Of a stretch of 64,000 bases of DNA, positions 25,904-34,582 are shown in pieces. Location: positions 227,961 to 291,960 of the forward strand of contig NZ_JAPJDA010000001.1 of assembly GCF_026241755.1 (NCBI RefSeq), in the 5' to 3' direction. The notes under the pieces are model-generated. The model did not search any database, was not told the origin of the DNA, and was given only the letters and a program-made list of their open reading frames with translations. Within the stretch, counting starts at the first letter, position 1, and the number at the start of each line of letters is the position of its first letter. The translations under genes and the position numbers were made by a program. Origin of the DNA: Salinimicrobium profundisediminis. GTDB taxonomy: Bacteria > Bacteroidota > Bacteroidia > Flavobacteriales > Flavobacteriaceae.

Positions 25904-26275
25904 ATGATAAAAAAAGAAGCTAACAACGATATACTTATAGCACACATAATCAAAGGAATCGAAGAAGTTAAAGGGAATGACATTGATATTCTTGACCTTA
26001 GGGAGATAGAAAATACTGTATGTGACTACTTCATCATCTGCAATGGTACCTCAAACACACAGGTAAACGCCATTGTTAATTCCATTCAAAAAACCGTTAG
26101 TAAATCGCTTAAAGATAAACCCTGGCATATAGAGGGATCTGATAATGCCGAGTGGGTACTAATGGATTACGTGAGCGTGGTAGTACATGTTTTTCAGAAG
26201 CACATTAGAGAATATTATGACATTGAAAGTCTTTGGGGGGATGCAAAATCCACTTCAATCAATACAAATTATTAA
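25904..26275 (+). CDS. rsfS: Ribosome silencing factor
   Basis: Binds ribosomal protein L14 and blocks joining of the subunits when translation must slow. A 123-residue RsfS/Iojap protein: DILDLREIENTVCDYFIICNG near residues 27-48, then WHIEGSDNAEWVLMDY and VVHVFQKHIREYYDIESLW near the end, all family motifs. Full length. It is followed directly by ftsH (gap 17 bases), an arrangement common in Bacteroidetes, and a -7 promoter box lies upstream. Confidence 0.95.
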   Translation: MIKKEANNDILIAHIIKGIEEVKGNDIDILDLREIENTVCDYFIICNGTSNTQVNAIVNSIQKTVSKSLKDKPWHIEGSDNAEWVLMDYVSVVVHVFQKHIREYYDIESLWGDAKSTSINTNY

Positions 26276-26292
26276 GAGTTAAGAAAGAACGC

Positions 26293-28344
26293 ATGGCCAA
26301 AGAGCAACCTAAAAATAAAGAGCCAAAAAAACCAAAGTTTAGCGCATACTGGATTTATGCAGCTATTATCCTGGTGTTTTTGGGGATAAACTTCTTCAGT
26401 GATAGTGGGTTTAACGAACCTACCAAGACCAACCCTGCCGAATTCCTGAACTATTTAGAACAGGGAGACGTAAAGAAAGTGGTTATTGTTAACCGCAATC
26501 AGGCAAAAGTATTCCTTACCGAAGAAGCCCAGGCAAAAGAAGTACACCAAAAGGCAGTACAGGATGAGCTATTTCCAGGTGGAGATTCTCCGGCCTATAC
26601 GTTTGAATTTGGTGACCTTCAAAACCTTGAGGATGACATAAGAGAGGTAAAAGCTGAAAGTAATGTTGACACCCCTGTGGTTTTTGAGACCCATCAAAAT
26701 GTTTGGGGCGATATATTACTTACCCTGTTGCCATTTATTCTGATTATTGGAATCTGGATCTTCATTATGCGTCGTATGAGCGGTGGAGCCGGTGGCGGTG
26801 CAGGCGGACAGATTTTCAACATAGGAAAATCAAAAGCCAAGCTCTTTGATCAAAATACCGACGTTAAAGTTTCTTTTAAAGATGTGGCCGGTCTTGAAGG
26901 AGCCAAGGAAGAAGTACAGGAAATTGTAGATTTCCTAAAAACTCCAGATAAATATACCTCCCTGGGAGGAAAAATACCAAAAGGTGCTTTACTTGTAGGA
27001 CCTCCGGGTACCGGTAAGACCTTGCTTGCAAAAGCTGTGGCAGGAGAAGCCAAAGTTCCTTTTTTCTCACTATCAGGATCCGACTTTGTGGAGATGTTTG
27101 TAGGTGTTGGAGCTTCGAGGGTAAGAGACCTGTTTAAACAGGCAAAAGAAAAATCTCCAGCTATTATCTTTATTGATGAGATTGATGCTATAGGACGTGC
27201 CCGCGGAAAAAGTAATTTTTCGGGATCTAACGACGAGCGTGAGAACACCTTAAACCAGCTCCTTACAGAAATGGATGGTTTTGGAACGAACACCAATGTA
27301 ATTGTGTTGGCAGCTACCAACCGTGCCGATGTGCTTGACAAAGCCCTTATGCGCGCCGGAAGGTTTGACAGACAGATCTATGTTGACCTGCCTGATGTTA
27401 GGGAGAGAAAAGAAATATTTGAAGTACATCTTCGCCCGCTAAAGAAAGTGGCCGACGAGTTAGATACTGAGTTCATGGCAAAACAGACTCCTGGATTCTC
27501 GGGTGCCGATATTGCCAACGTATGTAACGAGGCTGCATTAATTGCTGCACGTAATAGTAAAACCGCTGTTGGAAAACAGGATTTTCTGGATGCAGTAGAT
27601 CGTATTGTGGGTGGTCTTGAGAAAAAGAACAAGATCATCACTCCAGAGGAGAAGCAAGCCATCGCTTTCCACGAGGCAGGACATGCAACCGTTAGCTGGA
27701 TACTGGAGCACGCCGCTCCTCTTGTAAAGGTTACCATCGTACCTCGCGGGCAATCGCTTGGAGCTGCATGGTATCTCCCTGAAGAAAGGCTTATTGTGAG
27801 ACCAGAACAGATGCTTGATGAAATGTGTGCAGCCCTGGGAGGACGGGCAGCCGAAAAGGTAATTTTCAACAAGATCTCTACCGGAGCTCTTAGCGACCTG
27901 GAAAAAGTTACCAAACAGGCCCGTGCCATGGTGACCGTGTATGGATTAAATGAAAAGGTAGGAAACCTCACTTATCACGATTCTTCAGGCCAGAGTGAAT
28001 ATAATTTCACCAAGCCTTACAGTGAGAAAACTTCAGAATTAATAGACAAGGAGATCTCAAACCTTATTGAAGAGCAGTATCAAAGAGCTATTAAACTTCT
28101 TGAGGACAATAAAGACAAGCTTACCAGGCTGGCCGAGATTCTCCTGGAAAAAGAAGTTATATTCAAAGATAACCTCGAGGAGATCTTCGGAAAAAGGCCT
28201 TTTAAGAGCCGTGACGAGATCATGAATGGCAACAGCCAGGAAAAAACTGTGCCTGTACAGGAAGAAACTGTTACCGAAAAAACAATTCCCGGTAGCACAC
28301 CAGGTTCAGAAACGCAGGACACTTCGACTTCCGAAGGAAAATAA
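26293..28344 (+). CDS. ftsH: ATP-dependent zinc metalloprotease FtsH
   Basis: Membrane-bound AAA+ protease that degrades misfolded membrane proteins and short-lived regulators. 683 residues from the ATG at 26293 (MAKEQPKNK). Two membrane helices are seen near residues 15-33 and 145-165 flanking a periplasmic domain. The AAA domain has Walker A GPPGTGKT starting at Gly236, Walker [12 protein letters not shown] and the SRH region with MRAGRFDR. The protease domain has the zinc site HEAGH at 460-464. The C-terminal ~45 residues are a low-complexity Thr/Glu/Pro tail. Co-transcribed with rsfS; a strong terminator follows. Confidence 0.98.
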   Translation: MAKEQPKNKEPKKPKFSAYWIYAAIILVFLGINFFSDSGFNEPTKTNPAEFLNYLEQGDVKKVVIVNRNQAKVFLTEEAQAKEVHQKAVQDELFPGGDSPAYTFEFGDLQNLEDDIREVKAESNVDTPVVFETHQNVWGDILLTLLPFILIIGIWIFIMRRMSGGAGGGAGGQIFNIGKSKAKLFDQNTDVKVSFKDVAGLEGAKEEVQEIVDFLKTPDKYTSLGGKIPKGALLVGPPGTGKTLLAKAVAGEAKVPFFSLSGSDFVEMFVGVGASRVRDLFKQAKEKSPAIIFIDEIDAIGRARGKSNFSGSNDERENTLNQLLTEMDGFGTNTNVIVLAATNRADVLDKALMRAGRFDRQIYVDLPDVRERKEIFEVHLRPLKKVADELDTEFMAKQTPGFSGADIANVCNEAALIAARNSKTAVGKQDFLDAVDRIVGGLEKKNKIITPEEKQAIAFHEAGHATVSWILEHAAPLVKVTIVPRGQSLGAAWYLPEERLIVRPEQMLDEMCAALGGRAAEKVIFNKISTGALSDLEKVTKQARAMVTVYGLNEKVGNLTYHDSSGQSEYNFTKPYSEKTSELIDKEISNLIEEQYQRAIKLLEDNKDKLTRLAEILLEKEVIFKDNLEEIFGKRPFKSRDEIMNGNSQEKTVPVQEETVTEKTIPGSTPGSETQDTSTSEGK

Positions 28345-28361
28345 TCTACAATCCTATCAGT

Positions 28362-28403
28362 AAAAAATCTTAACTTATCTTAATCTGTAAGTTAAGATTT
28401 TTT
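28362..28403 (+). terminator. Rho-independent terminator after ftsH
   Basis: Sixteen-base perfect stem (AAAAAATCTTAACTTA and its complement), ten-base loop and a terminal T-run, 17 bases after the ftsH stop. Confidence 0.85.
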
Positions 28404-28410
28404 ACCTTTG
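28403..28410 (+). promoter_or_regulatory. -7 box for the LUD-cdsA-psd-ACBP operon
   Basis: TACCTTTG, exact match to TAnnTTTG, starting at the last base of the ftsH terminator and 34 bases before the LUD gene start. Confidence 0.45.
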
Positions 28411-28444
28411 GGTGAAATGCTACCTTGAGTAATCAGAAACCTAT

Positions 28445-29056
28445 ATGAGTCTATTTAGAAACTTTTTGAACCCTAAATCTAAATCAGACAAAGGTCAGGA
28501 TAAAGTAGAAAGTTCTGACCGTAGCAAGTATATGCCAGATGTTAAGCTCCCTACCGATGAGCGTTTTATGCTCAATTTCAAAAACAACGGCGGCAAATTT
28601 CTTTATTGTGAGAGTAATGAAGAATTGATAGAGACGTTTGAAAACATCATGTTGGAGAATGATTGGTATGAAAAAGAAACTTGTTGTTTTGATCAGAATT
28701 TACGGGATAAATTTTCCGACCAGAATTTAGAATTCACTAATTCCGGCGAAGCAGCTTTTTTTCTTAGCACCTGCGAATATCTAATTGCCAATGATGGCTC
28801 TATTCTTATATCTTCAAATCAAATTAAAGAGAAGAAGCTTAAAGAATTACCCTATAATTTTGTTATCCTTGCCTCTACCAGCAAGCTCGTTGACGCCATT
28901 GGCGAGGGCTTAAGAGGCATTAAGTTTAAAAATAAAGACCGTATTCCTTCAAATATTACCACCATCAAGAATTTTGAGAACAACAAAGAAGGGGATTTCA
29001 TGAGCTACGGAAGTAGTACAAAAAACCTATATTTGCTGCTTCTGGAAGATCTGTAA
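28445..29056 (+). CDS. LUD-domain protein (LutC-like)
   Basis: A 203-residue cytoplasmic protein of the LUD (lactate utilisation, LutB/LutC) superfamily. The C-terminal part shows the expected DGSILISSNQIKEKKLKELP and a later FVILASTSKLVDAI strand. The N-terminal ~30 residues are charged and lack motifs. It has no Fe-S cysteine clusters and no lutA/lutB genes beside it, so a direct role in lactate oxidation is doubtful. It is the first gene of a tight group with cdsA (gap one base), psd and an acyl-CoA-binding protein, which points loosely to lipid metabolism. Confidence 0.75.
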   Translation: MSLFRNFLNPKSKSDKGQDKVESSDRSKYMPDVKLPTDERFMLNFKNNGGKFLYCESNEELIETFENIMLENDWYEKETCCFDQNLRDKFSDQNLEFTNSGEAAFFLSTCEYLIANDGSILISSNQIKEKKLKELPYNFVILASTSKLVDAIGEGLRGIKFKNKDRIPSNITTIKNFENNKEGDFMSYGSSTKNLYLLLLEDL

Positions 29057-29057
29057 T

Positions 29058-29861
29058 ATGAAGGAAAATATTATTCGGGGTTTATCGGGGGTCATGTATG
29101 TATCCATTCTTGTGGTCTCCATATTTGCATCCGAATTCGCCTTCACCACACTTTTCCTGTTATTTGGTGTTATTTGTCTTCGGGAACTTCAAAGACTTTT
29201 ACATTTAAAAAGTTTCCTGGGATATTTTCTTCTCATCGGGTTGTTCTATATTTTCAGCTATATGCGCTGGAGCCCATATGGCACTTCCCTCCTCTTGCTC
29301 ATCACCATATTTGTGAACCTGTTTCTTGTAAAAGATCTTATGCTGGTGAACAAAATTCCCCTTTTTGAGAAGAAAAAGTATGTGATCATCATTTTTTACC
29401 TCATAGCTTCACTCATCTTTCTCACACTCATACCCAGCTACACAGGAGATTTCACACCCGAACTGGTAGTTGGTATATTTTCACTTATTTGGATAAACGA
29501 TACTTTTGCCTATCTTGTAGGTAAGAATTTTGGAAAGAAAAAGCTCTTTGAAAGAATCTCCCCTAAAAAAACAGTCGAAGGTTTTTTGGGAGGATTGGTC
29601 TTTAGTGCGATTGCAGCCTATTTGGTATATTTCTTCACCGGCCTTCTAAGCGTCAATGAATGGGTGGGACTGGCAGTGATTTTAAGCATTTTTGGCACCC
29701 TTGGAGATCTTATACAGTCAAAGTTTAAAAGACAGGCAGGAGTGAAAGACAGCGGCAGGCTAATGCCCGGTCATGGAGGTTTGTTTGACAGGCTTGACAG
29801 CATCATTTTTGCAAGCCCTTTTGTTTATGCCTATTTACAACTAATTAACTATGTTTCATAA
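29058..29861 (+). CDS. cdsA: Phosphatidate cytidylyltransferase
   Basis: Makes CDP-diacylglycerol from phosphatidate and CTP, the branch point of phospholipid synthesis. A 267-residue polytopic membrane protein with about seven to eight hydrophobic segments. The family signature near the C-terminus, SKFKRQAGVKDSGRLMPGHG followed by GLFDRLD, carries the metal-binding acidic residues. NDTFAYLVGKNFGK in the middle is also conserved. It overlaps the start of psd by 11 bases, so the two are translationally linked. Confidence 0.95.
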   Translation: MKENIIRGLSGVMYVSILVVSIFASEFAFTTLFLLFGVICLRELQRLLHLKSFLGYFLLIGLFYIFSYMRWSPYGTSLLLLITIFVNLFLVKDLMLVNKIPLFEKKKYVIIIFYLIASLIFLTLIPSYTGDFTPELVVGIFSLIWINDTFAYLVGKNFGKKKLFERISPKKTVEGFLGGLVFSAIAAYLVYFFTGLLSVNEWVGLAVILSIFGTLGDLIQSKFKRQAGVKDSGRLMPGHGGLFDRLDSIIFASPFVYAYLQLINYVS

Positions 29862-30504
29862 AGAAGGATATAAAATAATGGGAACCGCAATGATCTTATT
29901 GATCATTGTAAACCTGTTGGCACAAACTTTTATTTTCACCTATTGGATTAGGGTTGTTATCCTTATAGGATCTATCGTGCTTTTCTTCCTGGTTCTTCAG
30001 TTTTTCAGGAACCCGAAGAGAAATACCGTGGTTAATACCAAGCACGTTATTGCACCAGTTGATGGAAAAGTGGTGGTCATTGAAGAAGTGTATGAGAAAG
30101 AATACTTTAAAGATAAACGCTTAATGGTTTCTGTTTTCATGTCTCCCATCAATGTTCACGTTACGCGGCATCCTATTGGAGGGATTGTAAAATACAGCAA
30201 GTACCATCCCGGCAAATATCTCGTGGCCTGGCACCCAAAAGCCAGTGAAGAGAACGAACGCACCACAGTAGTTGTTGAAAATGATAGCACCGGAGAGATC
30301 CTTTACCGGCAAATTGCAGGTGCTCTTGCCAAGCGTATAGTAAATTACGCCAAAGAAGGCGAAGAAGTGGTTCAGGGTAGCGATAGCGGATTTATTAAGT
30401 TTGGCTCCAGGGTTGACGTATTTCTTCCTCTGGGCACCGAGCTTGAAGTTAAACTGAATCAAAAAGTAAAAGGTGGCATTAGTCTCATTGCAAAAGTTTC
30501 CTAA
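29851..30504 (+). CDS. psd: Phosphatidylserine decarboxylase family protein
   Basis: Converts phosphatidylserine to phosphatidylethanolamine. The 217-residue short (type II/archaetidylserine-like) form begins with two closely spaced membrane helices (about 9-48). Family motifs are APVDGKVVVIEE, VSVFMSPINVHVTRHP and the self-cleavage site FGSRVD, in which Ser186 is expected to become the pyruvoyl group after cleavage at Gly-Ser. Located between cdsA (11-base overlap) and the acyl-CoA-binding protein gene (10-base gap). A phosphatidylserine synthase gene is not in the window. Confidence 0.93.
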   Translation: MFHKEGYKIMGTAMILLIIVNLLAQTFIFTYWIRVVILIGSIVLFFLVLQFFRNPKRNTVVNTKHVIAPVDGKVVVIEEVYEKEYFKDKRLMVSVFMSPINVHVTRHPIGGIVKYSKYHPGKYLVAWHPKASEENERTTVVVENDSTGEILYRQIAGALAKRIVNYAKEGEEVVQGSDSGFIKFGSRVDVFLPLGTELEVKLNQKVKGGISLIAKVS

Positions 30505-30514
30505 TCCCGTAGCC

Positions 30515-30781
30515 ATGACTCCCGAAGAAGTTGACAGGGAATTTTTAAGAGCTTATGAAAAAGCCAGCAGGACTTCCCAGAAGCTCCCTCCCGATCTTAT
30601 GCTTAAGCTCTACGCCTACTATAAACAGGCTACAAAACATTCCCAGGCATATATCCCTTCGGGGAATAGCGACCTCAAAAATGCCTTTAAACTAAACGCC
30701 CTGCTACAGGTAAAGGGATTGACAGTTTTAGAGGCTAAAGAAGCCTACATCCAGCTGGTTGAGGAAAATATCCACGATTAA
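30515..30781 (+). CDS. Acyl-CoA-binding protein
   Basis: An 88-residue four-helix protein that binds long-chain acyl-CoA esters. The start at 30515 (MTPEEVDREFLRAYEKA) is preferred over an in-frame upstream start that overlaps psd. The ligand-binding signature YAYYKQAT lies at about residues 31-38, and the C-terminal AFKLNALLQVKGLTVLEAKEAYIQLV corresponds to the WxxxxGxxxxxAxxxYI region, here without the usual Trp. ACBPs are mostly eukaryotic but occur in Bacteroidetes. Last gene of the lipid group; a strong bidirectional terminator follows at 30865. Confidence 0.88.
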   Translation: MTPEEVDREFLRAYEKASRTSQKLPPDLMLKLYAYYKQATKHSQAYIPSGNSDLKNAFKLNALLQVKGLTVLEAKEAYIQLVEENIHD

Positions 30782-30864
30782 TATTGATCAGGATTTTACT
30801 GAAGATTTTAGTTTAAACAATCAGTTTAAGCCACACCTGATTTCAATTAGCAGCAATATCTAAA

Positions 30865-30911
30865 AAAGCAAAAGCCTCAAAGATTTTGAAAATCTTTGAG
30901 GCTTTTGCTTT
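30865..30911. terminator. Bidirectional terminator between ACBP and valS
   Basis: Perfect inverted repeat with long arms (AAAGCAAAAGCCTCAAAGAT and its complement) and a minimal loop, flanked by A-runs on one side and T-runs on the other, between two convergent genes. Confidence 0.85.
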
Positions 30912-30932
30912 ATATCCGAAATTATAATCTGT

Positions 30933-33563
30933 CTAAGAAAGCGCCTTTATACTGGCAAGAATTGCTTCAATTTTAGCTTCGGCATCAGCTTTTTTCTGCT
31001 TTTCCATATCTACCACTTTTGCAGGTGCCCCGCTCACAAACTTTTCGTTAGACAACTTTTTCTCTACCGATTTTAAAAATCCGCGGGTATAGTTCAATTC
31101 CTCTTCAAGCTTGGCTTTTTCGGCTTCAACATCAACTGCACCAGTCACAGGAATAAAATATTCATTAGACTTCACCCGGAAAGAAAGAGCTCCTTTTACT
31201 TGTTCCTGAGTATAGCCCAAAGATGAGATATTTCCCATTTTCTCAATGATAGGATCAAACGTGCTGCCAAGTTTCTCATTATTGAGTACCTGAAGTTCAA
31301 TTTGATCTTTGTAAGAAATGTTCTTTTCTTTTCTAATAGTTCTTATCCCCGAAACCACTTCTGAAGCCACTACAAATTCATCTATAAGAGAAGCATCAAA
31401 TTCCTCATTTTTGGGCCATGAGGAAATGATCAGGGCTTCTTTCTCATTTCGCTGCTTCATTGACTGCCATATTTCTTCTGAAACAAATGGCACGAATGGG
31501 TGAAGAACTTTAAGGTTGTTCTCCAGGATCTCTGTAACAGCATCAAAAGTTGCTTTATCCATAGGCTGCCCGTAAGCCGGTTTTACCATCTCAAGGAACC
31601 AGGAACAGTAATCATCCCATACCAGCTTATAAGTAGCCATTAAAGCATCACTTATACGGTACTTTTTGTAGTTATCTTCAATCTCGTGCAGGCTCTTCTG
31701 AAATTTCGCCCTGTACCATTCCACAGCAATCTTTGCAGCTTCAGGTTGTTCGGCTTTATCTGAAACTTCCCATGAATTTACCAGCTTGAACGAATTCCAA
31801 ATTTTATTTACAAATGCTGCTCCCTGCTTACATAAATCTTCTTCAAACATAAGATCATTCCCGGCAGGGGAACTCAATAGCATTCCTACCCTCACCCCAT
31901 CGGCGCCGTAAGCATCTATGAGCCCCAGAGGATCTGGGGAATTACCCAGGGATTTTGACATTTTTCTACGCTGTTTATCGCGCACAATCCCCGTTAGGTA
32001 AACATTATTAAAAGGTTTTTTATCTCTGTACTCATATCCGGCAATGATCATACGTGCTACCCAGAAAAAGAGAATCTCGGGCGCCGTTACCAGGTCATTT
32101 GTTGGATAATAGTAATTGATCTCCTTATTATCGGGCTCAAGAATCCCGTTAAAGACACTTATTGGCCAAAGCCATGAAGAGAACCAGGTATCAAGAGCAT
32201 CTTTGTCCTGCTTAAGATTAGAGGCAGTTAATTCATTGTTGCCCGATTTTTCTCTGGCCAGCGTTAAAGCTTCTTCAGGAGATTCGGCTACAACAAAATC
32301 TTCGTAGCCCTCTCCATAATAATATGCAGGAATTTGCTGCCCCCAAACCAACTGCCGGCTAATGTTCCAGTCGCGAACATTCTCCATCCAGTGACGGTAA
32401 GTATTTACAAATTTTTCGGGTACCAGGTTCACCTCTTTCTCCAGTACGGCATCAAGTGCGGGCCGGGCCAGTTCTTTCATTTTCAGGAACCACTGGTCAC
32501 TTAGTTTTGGCTCGATTACAGCGCCGGTACGTTCACTGGTGCCCACCTTGTTTAAGTGAGTTTCGGTCTTAACCAGTATACCTTTCTCTTTCAGTTCTTC
32601 AACTATCTTTTTTCGCGCCTCAAAACGGTCCATTCCTTCATAATGCATTCCGAAGGAATTAAGCGTAGCATCATCATGAAAAATATCAATCACCTCCAAA
32701 TTGTGCTTATCTCCAAGCACCTTATCATTTTCATCGTGCGCCGGGGTCACTTTTAAACATCCCGTCCCAAACTCAATATCAACATATTCATCTTCAATAA
32801 TAGGGATTACGCGCTCACAAAGCGGAACAATTGCCTTTTTACCTTTTAAGTGACTAAACCTTTCATCATTGGGATTAATACACACGGCAGTATCTCCCAA
32901 AATAGTTTCGGGCCTGGTAGTAGCAATTGTGAGCGTATCATTTGTTCCTTCAATTTTATACTGAAGGTAGTACAACTGCCCCTGCTGCTCCTGGTACACC
33001 ACTTCTTCATCTGAAAGTGTGGTTTTCGCCTGCGGGTCCCAGTTCACCATACGGTAACCGCGGTAAATATGGCCTTTACGATAAAGATCAACAAACACTT
33101 TTATTACCGAAGCCGACATATCATCATCCATCGTAAATTTTGTACGGTCCCAGTCACAGGAAGCTCCAAGTTTTTTGAGCTGTTCCAGGATTATCCCGCC
33201 ATGCTTATGGGTCCATTCCCACGCATGTTCCAGAAATTCTTCTCTTGAAAGGGTATTTTTATCTATTCCTTCTGCCTTTAATTTGGCAACTACCTTGGCT
33301 TCTGTAGCAATAGAGGCATGATCTGTCCCCGGCACCCAGCAGGCATTGTAGCCCTGCAGCCGTGCGCGACGGATCAACACATCCTGAATGGTGTTATTGA
33401 GCATGTGCCCCATATGCAGCACCCCAGTAACATTGGGCGGCGGAATTACGATAGTGTACGGTTCTCTTTCGTCAACTTCAGAATGAAAATAATTATTCTT
33501 CATCCAGTAATCATACCACTTGGTTTCAACTTCCCGGGCTACGTAATTTGATGCTACAGACAT
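30933..33563 (-). CDS. valS: Valyl-tRNA synthetase
   Basis: Charges tRNA-Val. Class Ia synthetase of 876 residues, normal length. HIGH-type motif GVLHMGHML at about residues 45-53, KMSKSLGNSPDP at about 530, an editing domain between (TTRPETILGDTAV), the anticodon-binding domain and a C-terminal coiled-coil arm (KLEEELNYTRGFLKSVEKKL), which is a feature of bacterial ValRS. Lone gene, with a -7 box (TACTTTTG) 30 bases before the start and a shared terminator downstream. No T-box is seen upstream. Confidence 0.98.
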   Translation of the reverse strand: MSVASNYVAREVETKWYDYWMKNNYFHSEVDEREPYTIVIPPPNVTGVLHMGHMLNNTIQDVLIRRARLQGYNACWVPGTDHASIATEAKVVAKLKAEGIDKNTLSREEFLEHAWEWTHKHGGIILEQLKKLGASCDWDRTKFTMDDDMSASVIKVFVDLYRKGHIYRGYRMVNWDPQAKTTLSDEEVVYQEQQGQLYYLQYKIEGTNDTLTIATTRPETILGDTAVCINPNDERFSHLKGKKAIVPLCERVIPIIEDEYVDIEFGTGCLKVTPAHDENDKVLGDKHNLEVIDIFHDDATLNSFGMHYEGMDRFEARKKIVEELKEKGILVKTETHLNKVGTSERTGAVIEPKLSDQWFLKMKELARPALDAVLEKEVNLVPEKFVNTYRHWMENVRDWNISRQLVWGQQIPAYYYGEGYEDFVVAESPEEALTLAREKSGNNELTASNLKQDKDALDTWFSSWLWPISVFNGILEPDNKEINYYYPTNDLVTAPEILFFWVARMIIAGYEYRDKKPFNNVYLTGIVRDKQRRKMSKSLGNSPDPLGLIDAYGADGVRVGMLLSSPAGNDLMFEEDLCKQGAAFVNKIWNSFKLVNSWEVSDKAEQPEAAKIAVEWYRAKFQKSLHEIEDNYKKYRISDALMATYKLVWDDYCSWFLEMVKPAYGQPMDKATFDAVTEILENNLKVLHPFVPFVSEEIWQSMKQRNEKEALIISSWPKNEEFDASLIDEFVVASEVVSGIRTIRKEKNISYKDQIELQVLNNEKLGSTFDPIIEKMGNISSLGYTQEQVKGALSFRVKSNEYFIPVTGAVDVEAEKAKLEEELNYTRGFLKSVEKKLSNEKFVSGAPAKVVDMEKQKKADAEAKIEAILASIKALS

Positions 33564-33592
33564 ACTTTGGTGCGGTTTTTGGAATATCTGTG

Positions 33593-33600
33593 CAAAAGTA
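33593..33600 (-). promoter_or_regulatory. -7 box for valS
   Basis: TACTTTTG on the minus strand, exact match to TAnnTTTG, 29 bases before the valS start codon. Confidence 0.45.
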
Positions 33601-33704
33601 ATTATAACTTCAGGATTATAAAAGGCGATGCAGCCGATTGCCTTTTTATTTGCTACAATAAACAGATTAGTAGTATATTTACAATTCTGAAAAAACTAAA
33701 AACC

Positions 33705-34076
33705 ATGAAAAAATTAATTGCAATTGCCCTTTTTGTTTTTGCAGGCTACGCTGTACAGGCGCAGGAAACAGCAAAAATCGAATTTAAGTCTGAAGTAATA
33801 GACTACGGCGAAATAGAGAAAGGCAGTGATGGCGTTCGCGTTTTTGAATTTAAAAATACCGGAAATGTTGCCCTGGTAATTACAGATGTTACTTCAAGCT
33901 GCGGATGTACTATCCCCGAAAAACCAAAAGATCCTATTGCTCCCGGAGAAACCGGGGAGATCAAAGTGAAATATGATACCAAAAGAGTAGGCCCAATTAG
34001 AAAAACCATCACCGTTTATTCTAATGCCGATGTGCCTGCCAAATCAATAAAGATCAAAGGAAAAGTTCTGGAATAA
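33705..34076 (+). CDS. DUF1573 secreted protein
   Basis: A 123-residue exported protein. The start at 33705 gives a clear signal peptide (MKKLIAIALFVFAGYAVQAQ, cleavage near residue 20); the open frame upstream is antisense to the valS promoter. The rest is a single DUF1573 immunoglobulin-like domain with the family pattern YGEIEKGSDGVRVFEFKN, the Cys pair in SSCGCTIPEKP, and IKVKYDTKRVGPIRKTITVYSN. Such proteins are abundant in Bacteroidetes, probably periplasmic, and of unknown function. The Cys-Gly-Cys pair could form a disulfide or bind a metal; that is inference. Confidence 0.88.
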   Translation: MKKLIAIALFVFAGYAVQAQETAKIEFKSEVIDYGEIEKGSDGVRVFEFKNTGNVALVITDVTSSCGCTIPEKPKDPIAPGETGEIKVKYDTKRVGPIRKTITVYSNADVPAKSIKIKGKVLE

Positions 34077-34582
34077 AACTTTCCAAAAATGACATTTTGA
34101 GGAGGTTGTTTTAAAAGCTACCACTCCGTTTTCTGAAGCATTTCAGGAAGTACCTGTAACAAGATTCAGGTTCACGGAAACAGGCTTTTAAAGCAGCCTC
34201 CTTTCATTTTCAGTAGTTTTTTTAGCACAAAATACCATTTTTGAAGGGTTTGAAGCTCTACCCTTCTCCCCCTCATAAGTTTTTCTGAAAAAGTTTCGCT
34301 TTCTCTACTTCGGAAGTAATAAAAGGCAGCTTCAAAATGCCTTTTTTGGAAGGTAAAGCGCTCTTTCATATTCTCTTTTCGCCAGTTTTGCTGAAGTATT
34401 TCAGAAATACCTCATAATTTCAGCTTTTCAAACACCAATATCACTAAGAAATTTAATCTTCATCACAATTCATTGGCAACTCCTGATGCTTTACGCTGAA
34501 TATCCTTCAGAAAGGATAAAAATCAGGAAAAATATTATTCTCAATTTAAAATTTCGCAACTTTGTAAGCCAAAATTTTAGAT
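34077..34582. other. 506-bp non-coding region rich in inverted repeats
   Basis: No convincing gene. Three copies of the recurrent palindrome lie at 34082-34100, 34228-34245 and 34331-34350. A larger inverted repeat has arms of about 20 bases (AGGAGGTTGTTTTAAAAGC at 34100-34118 and its near-complement at 34184-34202) enclosing about 65 bases. Small hairpins such as TTTTTCTGAAAAA and TACTTCGGAAGTA follow. A 65-codon minus-strand open frame (34172-34369) is an accident of these repeats. A possible weak promoter for the aminotransferase (CAACTTTG, one mismatch) lies at about 34556-34563. Confidence 0.6.

Noticed and set aside
27378..27971. 197-codon minus-strand open frame inside ftsH
   Set aside because: Antisense to the conserved protease domain; composition is Ser/Arg-rich like other shadows.
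34172..34369. 65-codon minus-strand open frame in the repeat region
   Set aside because: Covers palindrome copies and hairpins and has no domain; better explained as repeat DNA.
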